A DNA stretch of 64,000 bases from Cyathus striatus (Eukaryota > Basidiomycota > Agaricomycetes > Agaricales > Nidulariaceae): positions 1 to 64,000 of the forward strand of contig JAOVFP010000018.1 in assembly GCA_025738555.1 (NCBI GenBank), given 5' to 3'. The notes beneath the pieces are model-generated. The model did not search any database and was not told the DNA's origin. It saw only the letters and a list, made by a program, of their open reading frames with translations. The position numbers and the translations under genes are program-made. Shown one piece after another: positions 37,619-49,610 of the stretch. Positions within the stretch are counted from its first letter, which is position 1. Each line of letters begins with the position of its first letter.

Positions 37619-38306
37619 TTACGTAGTATGATCTTTATCGTCGACAACCCGAGTTCCACAGGCAGGCAAACTCTTGGACACATAGTTATATATTTGATTT
37701 TTACATAATTCATAGATAGTAGGTATGGAATTGCATTTGTATGCGAGCGTTACGAAATAGTAAATATTAACCGAGAAGGCCGTGACGCCGGATGCCGGAA
37801 ATAAATTCCATTTGGTGAAATTGAGCGTGGTGTTAGACTTTCCATACAATAGCCGATCTAACCAATCTTTCCAAAAATGTGTTTTCTCCACTCCGCGTTG
37901 GTAAACGCCTTCCAGGTTGGATCAAGGTCTGGGGATTGTAGAACTCGGTAATCGCGCGTTGATAATCGACAAGGTGTCTGATACCAAATCGAATAAACCT
38001 AATAATGAGTTCCAAATGCGATCCAAATTGTTGGATGGTGAATTCGAGTGATGCTTTGTTTGCGTTATCGTCCTTAACATGATTTTCCCAATAAGCATCC
38101 CAGCCTTCAGGATTTCCAGTTGCTTCAGGAGCTCCGGATATAGAACCTCGGAGAGACTTTGTCCGTTGAGTTCTAGCAGCAATCGGGCCCGGTATAAGCG
38201 CACAGTGATGTTGAAAAGATGAAGTACAGATGAAGTAACGGTTCAGTACCGCAACAGTGACAGGAACACGAAAAATGATGAAATTTGGCAGGTTATGTAA
38301 GATCAT
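37619..38306 (-). pseudogene. Fragment of an unknown gene, frame broken
   Basis: The minus frame 38306-37833 reads PEATGNPEGWDAYWENHVKD, LEFTIQQFGSHLELIIRFIR and FGIRHLVDYQRAITEFYNPQ. It then loses its frame: DPTWKAFTNAEWRKHIFG lies in the second frame and EKTHFWKDWLDRLLYG in the third. The composition looks protein-like throughout. No family recognised; probably a decayed gene with one or two indels, or an intron I cannot place. Confidence 0.35.
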
Positions 38307-41300
38307 GTAAGATCGTACAACTAATAATAAATATCCGTCGGCGCCTGAACATTTGGATGCAACGAAAGATATTAATAAGTATTATGCCTGGATCCATTTA
38401 TAAATCAAAAGCAGAAAATGTAGCGTACGTTGTATAAGTATTCCAATTCAGGCAATATTGTAAGAAATGACACCCTTTAAAATAAATTTGCAATGATTGC
38501 ATGGATAGTACTTGATGTACATATACATTCGTGTTTCAGAGGCACTTTCCTACAATTCCTCACGAATTGACAGAATCAGTAGCTTATGTGTGCTAACCTA
38601 AGAACCTGGAGACGTGTATATATTTTATGGCATAGCAACCGCGATCAATATCTAGTGTAACTTACGGAAAGCAAGATTAAGAAGTAAGAAGAAGGATAGG
38701 GAGAAAGAGAGAAAGAGAAGGGACAAGTGACAGAAATTGATTGAAATATAATGGTAGACGCGGTAATCTATGGTAGTAAGTAATCTGCGGGTAACCATAC
38801 TTAATAACCAAACTTGGCGATCCGCGATAGAGAGCAATTCGGTGAAACTCTAAAATCCGGTTGAAGCACAAATATAAATTGACCAGTAAATAACTGATAA
38901 CCAAACTTGGCGATCTGCAATACCGCAAGTTGTGCTACTCCAAATAGATTTTTAAATCCGTGAAAAAACATTATCGATTTTAAACATCTAAAGGTGTCGT
39001 TGGTGGTCGTAGTTAATCGACTGTAGGTCCTAGCTTGAGAGAAGGGCTATAAATAACATTTTTTAACGTATCATATCCATGGCAGATAGTCAGAGAAATC
39101 AGGTGTACAGTTCTAAGTCTTACTGTAACGCGCATCAGTTGTTTCGGCAGATTTATTACGTTGTTGTAACGACTATCTCTAGCTTACTAACTTACTATAA
39201 ATTGAAGTTGAATCTACCGATCTATGTAACTCGTTCCGGTCTTTTACTGGTTCCTTATGAACGCCTAATAGATATATTATGCTACTAAGTGCTTATGTTC
39301 CTGTTTACATTAAACATTATGAATGGATCCACACTATAGGAGATAGATGATTACTCACAACTAAGATATGGTGACAGATTGAAGATTTAATGTGGAGGTT
39401 CGTATCATTGCGAATGTAGTAGTCCAGGCCCAAGTCAACCCTTATCATGCTCAATTTTAGGGTCAATTGAATGCTTAATCAGAGCCACGGGGACCATCAA
39501 ACCGTATAAAAGACGTTCCATTGTTACGAAAGGCAAACCGCAATGGGAGAAAACGCCCCGTTGCAAGATTCTTCATTTGAACAGCATCTACTGAGGCGCC
39601 AATGCACATCCGGTGAGCACATCTCCTACAAGAATCGGAAACATGTTCATATTTAAGAATTTCAGTTTTTATACTAGCCATTTTCACTATCGATGTCATT
39701 ACTAATTTCAACAAAGAATACAAGTACATTTGGAGGTAAGTCCTGTGTTTATTTCTTGCATTAATATTATACTAAGTATGTTGTAAAGAACACCCCGTTC
39801 TTCATAAAACGGGTGTACATTTGTCTTCGTTATATTCCTCTTTCCGGGCTGATGTGAACTCTTATTTTTCAAGACGCAATCCAATATCTGATGATCAAAC
39901 CCTAGTTATAGTGTTTATTCGCTTTTTGGCCCGCTTACAAAACCTTCGGCCATAGAGAGCTATTGTCATATGTGGTTCGTTTTCATGGCTACCTCCCCGT
40001 TTATATGTCTGGTCCTCTTTGATATGATTCTTCTGTTACGGGGCAAGTCATTTCGCACATATCTCATTTAGAGTTAGCACTAACAATTCAACAGTTTACG
40101 CGTTATATAACAAACATCTACAAATGGGCTACTTCTTGGTTGCACTATTTGCTGTTGACATCATGCGCTCGGGCGACAGACTCCTTACTTACACTCAGAG
40201 ACTTAAATTCGATGCACATTGTAATGCTCACGTTGCTGGTCCGTATAGTGCGGTGAAGGCCGTCATATCTGGGCATGTAACCCCAGCAACTCAACGGCTT
40301 CACTCATACTGACCTACTTATCTGTTCCAGATTCGTATTCATGTTTACGCACACCATTATCTGGGGTCTGACGTTGAGAAGAAAAAGCTTAGGTAAACGA
40401 CTACATATTTCCTTGATTCAGACGGCAAGTAAAGACGGGTCATGGGCTTTCGCCAGTATTACACGTACGTAATACGTATCAGCCATTACCTCATTGGTCA
40501 GCCTATTAACGTTTATTCTGCAACCAAAAGCAATTGCAGCTATATTTGTACCGTTTACCCCTCGGGTAATGCTGGCCGTCTCAACGGAATTTGTTCTAAT
40601 GTAAGTATGTCCAGATTTACTGCCAGATTTGAGACCACAACAGCTCATGACGAAAATACAGATGCCCAATGGTGTTGTTCTCGATTATCGTACGACTAGA
40701 TATCTCTCTTTGGCCGAAATCCAGAACCTAACCTTGAATCATGCAGGGGTGTCGCATTATATTGAACCTTCAACAAAGTGGAGGTTCTGCTGAGTACATT
40801 CAGGAGGATGTTGAGCTTCCGGAGATGGCATCGAGCTAAGAAGTTGTCTCTTGCACATACTTATGTATCGTATTTGTACAAGTCTAAAGAGGGTTGAGCG
40901 TAATTCCCACTACCTTTTAAGGTAGTGAGTTATGGGGATTTTTGGATATCCTAATAAGTGTACTCAATATACTCTTGATATCACTATGAGGCCTATATCC
41001 ACAACTCAGCAGGGGGCTTTCTGTTCTCTATAACTACATTTCTTAATTCACCCCTGTCAATTCACTGTCAAATGCTATCTCCATGTTGGCTTTGTTCACT
41101 ATTAAGTCAGGTCCCACTCTGAGCATAGCGAGTGTAGATGTGGAAACCACGCTTTCATATTGTAGCAACGTGCCTTTCTATACTGCATCAATGTCACCAC
41201 CACAGCGTCAAATGAGGCGCTCGTTATGCTACTGGCAGTATCCCTTGCTGAATAGTTCAAGAATGGTTGCTGGCTTCCCCAGGTGGATACACTTCTATTT

Positions 41301-41849
41301 AGCTTATGCCATGACTTAGTCCTTGTCTATGATCTACTCACTGTTTGAATTATTCGTTGGTCTATTCTAACCTGAGACCTCCCATACCTGCATAAATTCA
41401 TTTCCATTCAGTGTAATTTTATAGCAAGTCCATTGTTGGACGGTTCATCAATGAGGAGCCTCATTAATCAAGGAAATATGGTGATAATGGGCTTTGCTGC
41501 TTGCCGGCCCTATTTCTTTATCAATATCGAAAGGACTATGTGACGACTGCAAGACGACTGATATTTCACTAATTCAAGTATGTACATGACTTTGAATGAC
41601 TGACCCTCAGTTTTCCATAACGTGATCTGACAATCGACCAGAGTATACTTAAAAATGTTCGAATGGACCTGTGGTTAAAACTTAACAGTGGTTCGTGTAT
41701 TACGTAGAAACAGTTAGATCCAATGTGAACATCCGATTCACATATCCTATATCTAGTACGTGAACAATATTCTACACCACAGTAACAGTAACATTGACTA
41801 CATCTTCAAATATCTCGCACGAAGTAAAGAGCAGCAATGACCGAACGCA
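38307..41849. other. Gene-poor stretch with one short direct repeat
   Basis: A 26-bp word beginning ATAACCAAACTTGGCGATC occurs at about 38804 and 38898. Short frames at 39475-39729 (minus, with SDSCRRCAHRMC), 40124-40312, 40442-40699 and 41083-41319 (plus) have no recognised domain. They could be decayed exons; I could not join them. Confidence 0.4.
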
Positions 41850-42540
41850 CGAAAGCAAGCAATTTAACGATTTTCAAGTTGACGTTTAAGTTCCTGGAGA
41901 GCCTGGAGATGGTAGAAATACAGACTAATACTATAACAAGGATGACCAGGCTCAGAGTAATATAGGTAGCCAGAAGTGGGATCTTCTACAGGCTGAATAG
42001 TGTCAGTGGACCTGTTGTTGACAGGCGACAAGGGATTGAGATATCTATTACTCGAGGGATCTTCTAGGGGCTAAGAGTTGAGAGCCAGGCTGATATCGAA
42101 AGGTGGTAGAAGATCAGAATATCCATTGTTATCATTGGACTGGTGATTTCGATGCCAGATCTGATCTTCTATGGTCTGAAATTTGAGAGACCTGATGTCG
42201 GAATCGTTGTCATTGAGCTGGTAACTGAGATGCCAGTCCTACCATTTTGTGAGGGATCTGGTAGGAGCTGATTACTGGACTGAATCCTGTTATCAGAAAA
42301 TGGCAAAGTACTAGAATACATATTGCTGGTGTCGGGATGGGAATTGGGAGACCCGTTTCCATTAGCAGATGGCGGCGAAGAGTTGAATAAAAATTCGGGC
42401 TCGCTAACGGGAATAGGTCTATGATCCAAAGAACTCCTATGCAAATTATAACCCTCAAACCATTCATTCTCTGCCGTAGTGTATTGTTGAAGCCCACAAC
42501 AAATGAATGCATTTAGAAGTGGCTTTTAAAACGCGACAAA
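41850..42540 (-). pseudogene. Possible disordered gene or remnant
   Basis: A minus frame from about 42500 reads ENEWFEGYNLHRSSLDHRPI, Ser/Pro/Asn-rich disorder and TSGLSNFRP, then stops at 42169. Similar low-complexity, Asn/Ser/Pro-rich text continues in another frame (DNNGYSDLLPPFDISLALNS, then YYSEPGHPCYS) to about 41860. No domain. It lies just downstream of, and resembles in style, the next gene, so it may be a 3' part or a relative. Confidence 0.3.
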
Positions 42541-42611
42541 ATCATCTAGCTATTTACCAACCATTCTGCATCGTACATAATATATACGTATAATTTTAAT
42601 TTGTTCATTCA

Positions 42612-43565
42612 TTACAAGTCATAGTAGTTACCACCATCCCGGGGATGAAACCCAGTTTTGCGAGCATTCAAGGAAGACATATTGTTGTTAGTGGGCAGAT
42701 GGTCTGTACCATAAGGATAGGCTTCATCGAGTTCATTGGAATCCCTGGGTACCAAACGAGCGGGAGGCCTGCTATTTTTGATGATAGGCGACTTGACACC
42801 CGAGTACCTGTACCTGCTACTAGTATTGAGAAGTGGCACCGAGGTGTCAGAATCCCAGTTAATGCCACTGTTGAGTAGTGATTCATCCGGATACCTGAGG
42901 CCGCCATTGGCAGGCGGCTTGGTTGGATTCCTATCCTTGGTAGAATCCCTCTTCTTGTTAAGATCCCTATCCTTCGTGGAATCCCTGTTCTTGGTGCGTA
43001 GCGAGGCAGTTTTCAAACGATTGTAATCACTCATGTCGTTGTAATCGCTCATGCTGATGTAATCCCTGCTGCTGTTGCGCCCGAAAACCGCATAACTACT
43101 TTTAATCGGTGGCGAGGCAGGTCTAAAACCAATGTCATTCCTGCCATCGGCAGGTGGAGAGACATCAGGAGCCCTATTGTTTGTGTTTCCAGAGTAGGCA
43201 GAGGGACTCATATCGTTGGTATGACGAGGATACGAATCCATATTATCTTTACGTTCGTAAACGCTCTTCACACGCGATGAGGCATCACGATGCCTATTTC
43301 TAGCGAGGAGAAGAGAGTAGGCATAGGGATTACGGGGAATCGGATCCACGTTATCTTCTTCGTCAGAGTCCCCAGGATGCTCTACACGCACAGTGGCCCG
43401 GTGTTGTCCAGGTCCTTCATTTACTTCAGCTGGAACCTGTTCCGTTGGGCGGCTGCCTCTGTACAAGTATGAAATAGGTACATATAACTTCCCGCGGTAT
43501 AGAAGTGCTTCTTCATCGAATTCAGGCAAGTTGACGAGAGTAGGATTGATATTGTATTCTGACAT
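42612..43565 (-). CDS. Hydrophilic unknown protein, 317 residues
   Basis: A single uninterrupted frame starting MSEYNINPTLVNLPEFDEEA, then LLYRGKLYVPISYLYRG, followed by long Asn/Ser/Arg/Asp-rich disorder. Around residues 190-215 there are imperfect repeats of the RDSTKDR type. The C-terminus is NARKTGFHPRDGGNYYDL. No domain, membrane segment or signal peptide was recognised. Its length without stops and its codon-like structure favour a real gene, though it lacks an intron, unlike the confident genes here. Function unknown. Confidence 0.5.
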   Translation of the reverse strand: MSEYNINPTLVNLPEFDEEALLYRGKLYVPISYLYRGSRPTEQVPAEVNEGPGQHRATVRVEHPGDSDEEDNVDPIPRNPYAYSLLLARNRHRDASSRVKSVYERKDNMDSYPRHTNDMSPSAYSGNTNNRAPDVSPPADGRNDIGFRPASPPIKSSYAVFGRNSSRDYISMSDYNDMSDYNRLKTASLRTKNRDSTKDRDLNKKRDSTKDRNPTKPPANGGLRYPDESLLNSGINWDSDTSVPLLNTSSRYRYSGVKSPIIKNSRPPARLVPRDSNELDEAYPYGTDHLPTNNNMSSLNARKTGFHPRDGGNYYDL

Positions 43566-44320
43566 AGTGTATTGCCGATTTGACGCAAGTAGTTTATAAC
43601 TCTAACTGTCGAGAGTGTCAGGATAGGGCTCGGAGGCAGATACTGGGGTTGAGATGAGCGGTGGATTATAAGTTGGTGTTTAGGTTGAGGTAGGTGTTAG
43701 TACGAGAGAGGTGGTTGTGGTGGTAGAAATTGAAGAAGGACGGACGAAAAGTCGATGAATAAATAGTATCTGGTAATGCAGTTTCGCACGGTGGCGAACA
43801 TTTAATTCACGAATACTAGAATAGTAAAACTTGAGTCAATTCAAGTTATATTTCGTTCCAAATGATCGATCTACATTTCAATAATAACTAGGACCACAAG
43901 CACTGAACAAGTGTAGAATAGGTGATTACTATAGTTATAAGCGCTCTGAGTCTGTAGTAAGAAAACCAAACGAAAACGACCAGACAATAGCAACGACTGA
44001 CAGGACTTTGATAGTAAGTAATTAACTAGAAATGACATATGTATAGATAAGCTTTACAGGAATCACATACACTTTTTTGCAAATGCTTGCTTTCTATCTG
44101 CTTTTTATTCAATATAGAGATGACTGCGCACACGGGTAGGACGAAGTACGACACCTTACACATTAGATATCACACATACACATCGACATTCACACATTAC
44201 ACATCGAAATTCACACATTACACATTCAGATTTACACATTTTATCTACTTAGCAGGCTGTGGTATAAGTCTCATAATAATAATATAATATGAATTTAAGT
44301 AAATAAGTTTAAGTTCTAGG
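43566..44320. other. Intergenic spacer
   Basis: AT-rich; contains the small ACACATT repeat listed separately and nothing else that I recognise. Confidence 0.5.
44157..44243. repeat. Short ACACATTACACAT tandem repeat
   Basis: Four imperfect copies of a unit near 20 bp (CACACATTACACATCGAAATT and variants). Confidence 0.8.
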
Positions 44321-44600
44321 CTACCCTAGTACAAGTGACGAAGTATAGTACAATGACGAAATGGGGTTAGGGTTAGAGACGCGTAAGCGCATAGCTCCAG
44401 CTGACATCTGAGGCAGCCGGTAATGCTCGAGATGGTTGGGGAAGCTGAACCTTTGCGTGAGGAAGGGGCACGAACGAGAACGAGATTTGAGTCCACTTAC
44501 TGCTTGACTTGAACACAATCTCGCTCAACTTCCCAGGTCCCCTCACCAGCACTCTCTTTACAGCTGCAAGCACATCCTGGGGGGACAACTGACCATGTCC
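44321..44600 (-). other. Possible C-terminal exons of an unknown gene
   Basis: On the minus strand GTWEVERDCVQVKQ splices (GTAAGT donor at 44503, CGCAAAG acceptor) to FSFPNHLEHYRLPQMSAGAM and LRVSNPNPISSLYYTSSLVL before a stop. The frame is continuous and protein-like, but a competing frame of exon 1 (LSPQDVLAAVKRVLVRGPGK) is equally open. Family unknown. Upstream exons would have to pass through the 142-bp repeats. Confidence 0.3.
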
Positions 44601-44763
44601 TATTGCGTGCCGAAGTTAAACATGTGTGCGAGGAAGACAACATGAGCGTACAGTGATCATGTGAGATTGGCGTTGGAGGAGCTGGAGGACGAATGAGAAA
44701 GAGAAGGATGAAAAAGACAAGGTGAGGTTCGCTTACTGCAGTTTCACCAAATAGCTGTATCAC

Positions 44764-45195
44764 ATCCCCTCGTGTTTAGCGGTGGCTACGAAGCAACCGA
44801 CGCCAGCACCATCCGCAAAGCATAGCTACGGTTCGGGCTTCAGCGTCTCATCCTCTTTTGCTCAAACGGCAACGCACCAGCTGAAGAGCCGACCCAGCTA
44901 CTTTCGACATCCCCTCACGTTTAGCGACGGCTACGAAGCGACCAACGCCAGCGCCATCCACAAAGAGCTACGGTTCAAGCTTCAGCGTTTTATCCTCTCT
45001 TGCTCAAATGACAACGCACCAGCTGAAGAACCGATCCAACTACTTTCAACATCCCCTCGCGTTTAGCGGCGGCTACGAAGCAACCGACGCCAGCACCATC
45101 CGCAAAGCACAGCTACGGTTTAAGCTTCAGTGTCTCATCCCCTCTTGCTCAAACGGCAACGCACCAGCGGAAGAACCGATCCAACTACTTTCGCG
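44764..45195. repeat. Three tandem copies of a 142-bp unit
   Basis: Units start near 44764, 44909 and 45051 and share the order TTTAGCG(G/A)(T/C)GGCTACGAAGC, AGCTACGGTT(C/T), AGCGT(C/T)T(C/T)ATCC and ACGCACCAGC(T/G)GAAGA. Because 142 is not a multiple of three, each copy changes frame, though one frame of each unit reads GYEATNASAIHKELRFKLQ-like text. GC content is higher than in the fl anks. Confidence 0.85.
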
Positions 45196-47770
45196 CACAG
45201 ACTTGGGGAGGGTGTTGTTGAGGAAATTTGGATTGTGATTTGAGTTGGCTGCAGGGGTTAATGGTGGAGCTGAGGATTGGTCCAGGAGAGACTGCGATTG
45301 CGAAGTAAGTGGGGGTTGGGACTCTTGTTCCTGCTGGGGGGGAGGGGGAGGAGGGTAAAGGTGAGCAGCAGAGGGAGAAGCTACGATGTCAGTAAAATAT
45401 GGTAGAAAGAATAGAAACACATGGTTCTCCAAGGCTCTCATCGATCTGGGGGTAAGATTAACACATAACAAGTATATTCACTTCAGGTAGCAATACGGAG
45501 AAGTAATCTATATCACCTTAGGCTTCATAGCCAGGGTTTGGATACTGTACGAGGAAATTATTGAGCACTTCCTCGGACATATCGTAATTCCACGCAATGG
45601 TATTGTCAGGAGTGTCTTGATAATCTGTATGATCTCTAGCCAGAGGCGCGAAGTGTGAGTCTTGAAACTCTGGATAGGTGAATGTGTTTTCAGAGGGTTG
45701 AGAGGGCTCTGGAGTGGACATTCGATACGATACACGTTGTGTAGCCTCAGGAGTTGTCGGATAGATCACTGAAAATGATGAGTGTTTGGGGAAACCATAG
45801 AAAGAGACGATAACAACTTACCAGCTTGGTAAGGAGCTACCACGCTACAAGCTGCCTCAGCGTCACCATGTGGATCTGCGGTTTCATCTCTTCCAGTCGG
45901 CTGACTCCGATAGAGCTGGGTGTCCGGTGCAAGTTGTGCAGCTGCTTCCAATGTTGCATGATTAATGGGGCGCTGAACGGATGACTTGCCTATGAAGATG
46001 GTTAATGATAGCGGTGGCGTTTTAAGCGTCGGGAACCACATACCACTGGGCGGATAAGGAGTCGCTGCCACTCGGGCTATACGACGATGAATCTTTGGGG
46101 TACTAACTCTCCCGCTCGAATCACCATGTGTCTTTTCCTTGGACTTGGATGTGGTACCATTCACGTCACGAAGCTTGGCCCGAAGGTTCTTCAAGCGTTC
46201 ATTGTTCTCATTACCCTGGTTGGTTAGTAAATCAATCTCTCGAGTAAGTTCGGAAGCTTCGCTTTCTTTCATGATCAGGAGAGATGTCTTCTTGGCCGCA
46301 CTTGCTGCACGTTTGACACTTCGTATGATGTGATGCTTGCGTGAATTGCTGCGACTGATGGTGAGTGCAGTTTCATGAGCAGTCTTTACTTCGTAAGATA
46401 CATTTCGATCAACTGTTTCGGTTCTAGTTCAAGTGTAAGTGAGAGAGAACCAATACAATGTGCATACGTGAATAAGACGTACTTTTTAATGGCCTCCAGC
46501 AATGGCATCTTTATGCCAGTCCGACTTTTTGTCCAGTAATGCTGCCCCTCTCCCACATTTATCGTTGTAGGTGTAGTTTTCCATTCATCCGCATGAATGT
46601 ATGACATACTCTGCAATACGATTGGAAGTATCCATTTACTCTGGCGCTTATGCAACCACCAGTCTGCGAAACAAACTCAGTACAATCAACATACAAAATA
46701 GGGGGATATTGATATGCACTTCGAATTTTTGGTATGTTTAAACTGTCAATAAAACTGTCGAATTCAGGGAGCTCTTCTGGCTCTAGCTTAAGAAAGTCTA
46801 GGATTCTAAGATAGTCCTCGCACGAGACCATCTTCCTGAAGTCCAAGATGGCTCTGCCGGCGAAGCTTTAGTCACATGTCAATTCTTCTCTAGAAAGCTG
46901 GAACTTACCGTTTGACGTGAACATGACAAGTCTTGAGAATATAAGGTAAAACTGAAACAATGTCGTCCGTTGCGGGTATTCCGGCACATTAGTAGTGATA
47001 AATGATTCCCCGAAGCCCAGCGACTGTGCAGCCTCCATATCTACATTCATGCAGAGAAAATTTCCACCTGGAGTAAGTGCCTTGAAGCGCATAGGCTTTG
47101 AGGTCACTTCTTTAACCATATCTTGAAATGCATCGAAGAGCTGCTTATAAAATGATTGACTATGCCCATTGGTGTATACACGACCAATGGTAACCGCTGC
47201 GAGGAGAGTGTGACCTGTATGAGACCACGAGAGCTAATGATAGCAGTGATAGCAATACCTCATTGTACTTCTGGACTGTATATAACAATCTCCCATTCAA
47301 TGTACTCCAGAACACGCTTGAAAGTATGATCCACTTCAAATGAAGTGACCTCGTGAATGAGGAACAAGAGATACGAGTCGAAGGTTAGTATAATTCTGTG
47401 TGGACCAACTGTACGGATGCCTTGAATATATCACTGGCTGACAGGAAGCTTGGACTCTTTCTCATTAAGGTCACATATACCTAGATGTGATTGTCAGATA
47501 GCTAAACCGAAATCACAATGTGCTTACCAAGGTAATTGAGACCATAAGGTGCATTCTCAACCTTTACTTTTCTAATTAAGTCCTTCTTTCAGTACTTTAC
47601 ACTCCCCCCCCCACTCCGGCCAGACTCTGGGTGGACTGAATATAGTCCGGATTTTCCAGGTGGAGTCCTGGTGGAGTCCTGGTGGATTAGATACTGTCCT
47701 GGTGGAGTCCTGATGGAGTCCTGACAGACTTTGTGATTCATTAAAGTAATTATTAATTATGAAAATTTAT

Positions 47771-48814
47771 CAGTAATTTACACTCCCTCAAGAGGTCTGT
47801 ACGGATCTGTACAGACCTGTACAGACCTGTATAGATACCATACAGAATTTATATAGTAGCTGTTATTATTATTAGAGGTGATTATTCTATATGGATTCTG
47901 TGTGGATTTATGCATTGCTGCCTTGTCACACATGTCAAGTGTAACCCTAGGTGAAAAGTGTCACACTACAAAATCCATGATACACTCAATATATAGTATC
48001 ATTCTCAATGCATAGTATCACACTTAATACATAGTGTTATGCTTAATGTATAGTGTCACACTCAACACTTAGTGTCACACTTAATGCAGAGTGTCACACT
48101 CATCACTTAGTGTTATGCTTAATGCATAGTGTTGCACTCAATACTTAGTGTCATGCTTAATGCATAGTGTTACACTCAATACTTAGTGTCATGCTTAATG
48201 TATAGTGTTATATTTAATGTAGTGTCACACTTAATGCATAGTGTCATGCTTAATGTATAGTGTCACACTCAATGCTTAGTGTCACACTCAATGCTTAGTG
48301 TCACACTCAACGCTTAGTGTCACGCTTAGTCACACTCAACACCTAGTGTCACGCTTAATGCATAGTGTCACATTTAATGTATAGTGTCACATTTAACATA
48401 TAGTGTCACACTCAACACCTAGTGTCACGCTTATAGTGTCACGCTTATAGTGTCACATTTAACATATAGTGTCACACTCAACACCTAGTGTCACGCTTAT
48501 AGTGTCACATTTAACATATAGTGTCACACTCAACACCTAGTGTCATGCTTAATGCAGAGTGTCACATGCAAGGAAATAAGTATAATAAAATTCTGTACAG
48601 AATTTTCAGGTCTGTAATGTGGAATTCCGAGGAATTCTGCATAATCCATATGGAATTTTCGGAATCTGTGCGGAATCTGTACAGACCCAAAAAAACCTCT
48701 GCCAAAATGAAAAAAATCTGTGCAGATTCTGCACAGATTCCAAAAATTCCATATGGATTCCACACGGAATCTGTGTGGATCCATACAGAACACATGGCTA
48801 AGTGTAAAGAGCTC
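47771..48814. mobile_element. hAT-like element B nested in A, 1044 bp
   Basis: Flanked by the 8-bp direct repeat AAATTTAT (47763-47770 and 48815-48822). The left end CAGTAATTTACACTCCCTC and the right end, reverse-complemented, GAGCTCTTTACACTTAGCC match the ends of element A, so both belong to one family. Its subterminal repeats are different (CTGTACAGA and GGAATCTGTG words). The interior is mainly a minisatellite. No coding capacity. Confidence 0.82.
47935..48565. repeat. AGTGTCACACTCAA minisatellite
   Basis: More than 25 imperfect copies of a unit near 20 bp (TAGTGTCACACTCAACAC and variants, some shortened to about 14 bp), filling the centre of element B. No open frame. Confidence 0.9.
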
Positions 48815-48879
48815 AAATTTATATAAAATTCAAATAAATTTATTATAATTAATTTACATATTACTATCTAATGTCTAAA

Positions 48880-49610
48880 CTCTATTGCCCCACCGAGCCC
48901 TGCTTGCTTTTCCCACACTCCCACCCAGCACCCTCAATGACAATGACAATGGGCAGGAGGGCACCTGTTGTTGACATGGCACCCCCCCCTTCATTGTGCC
49001 CCACTCATTTCTCTCCCCTTCTCATTGTCGTTGTGCCCTCCTCTCATCAATGTGGCATCCCCTTACCCACCCCTCATTGCATCCCCCCTCCTCATTGCAC
49101 ACCCCTCTCCTCTGGTTGTGCTACCTCCTCATTGCACACCCCCCTCTCATCCATGGTGTGCCACTCTCAATGCGCCAGCCTCCTTGCTGACATGGCGCCC
49201 CCTCAATGTCGCACCCTCATCCTCGTTCCACCTCCCTCTTGTTGATGTAGCACCCTCTCTCTTGACTTGATGTGCCCCCCTCCTTCCCCCCTCATCGTCA
49301 TCCTCCCTCCTCCTCGTCCTCCACCCCCCTCCTTGCTGTCCTTTTTGTTCCTTCATCATCATCATCCTCCCTCCTCGTCCTCCACCCCTCGTTGTTGTCC
49401 TTTCATTCCTTCGACATCGTTGTCACCATCATGTTGTTGTCATTGGTAAGAAGGGGAGAGGAGGAGGGGAGGAGGGGAGGAGGGGAGAAGGGGAGAAGGG
49501 GAGAAGGAGAGGAAGGGAGGAGGGGAAGAGGGAGAGTGCACGAGAGGAGGGGAGGAGGGGGAGGTGCAGGGGATGAGGGGAGAGGACAAGGAGGGTGGGA
49601 GGGAAGGTGA
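48880..49610. repeat. Polypyrimidine then polypurine tract
   Basis: From about 48880 to 49440 the plus strand is overwhelmingly C and T (CCCCCCTCCT-type words). At about 49445 it switches to G and A (GGGGAGGAGGGG-type words) until about 49600. The two halves are partly complementary, so hairpins or triplexes are possible. Lies inside element A, outside B. Confidence 0.85.

Noticed and set aside
48871..49610. 100-124 codon frames in the C/T and G/A tracts
   Set aside because: Produced by strand-pure low complexity inside transposon A.
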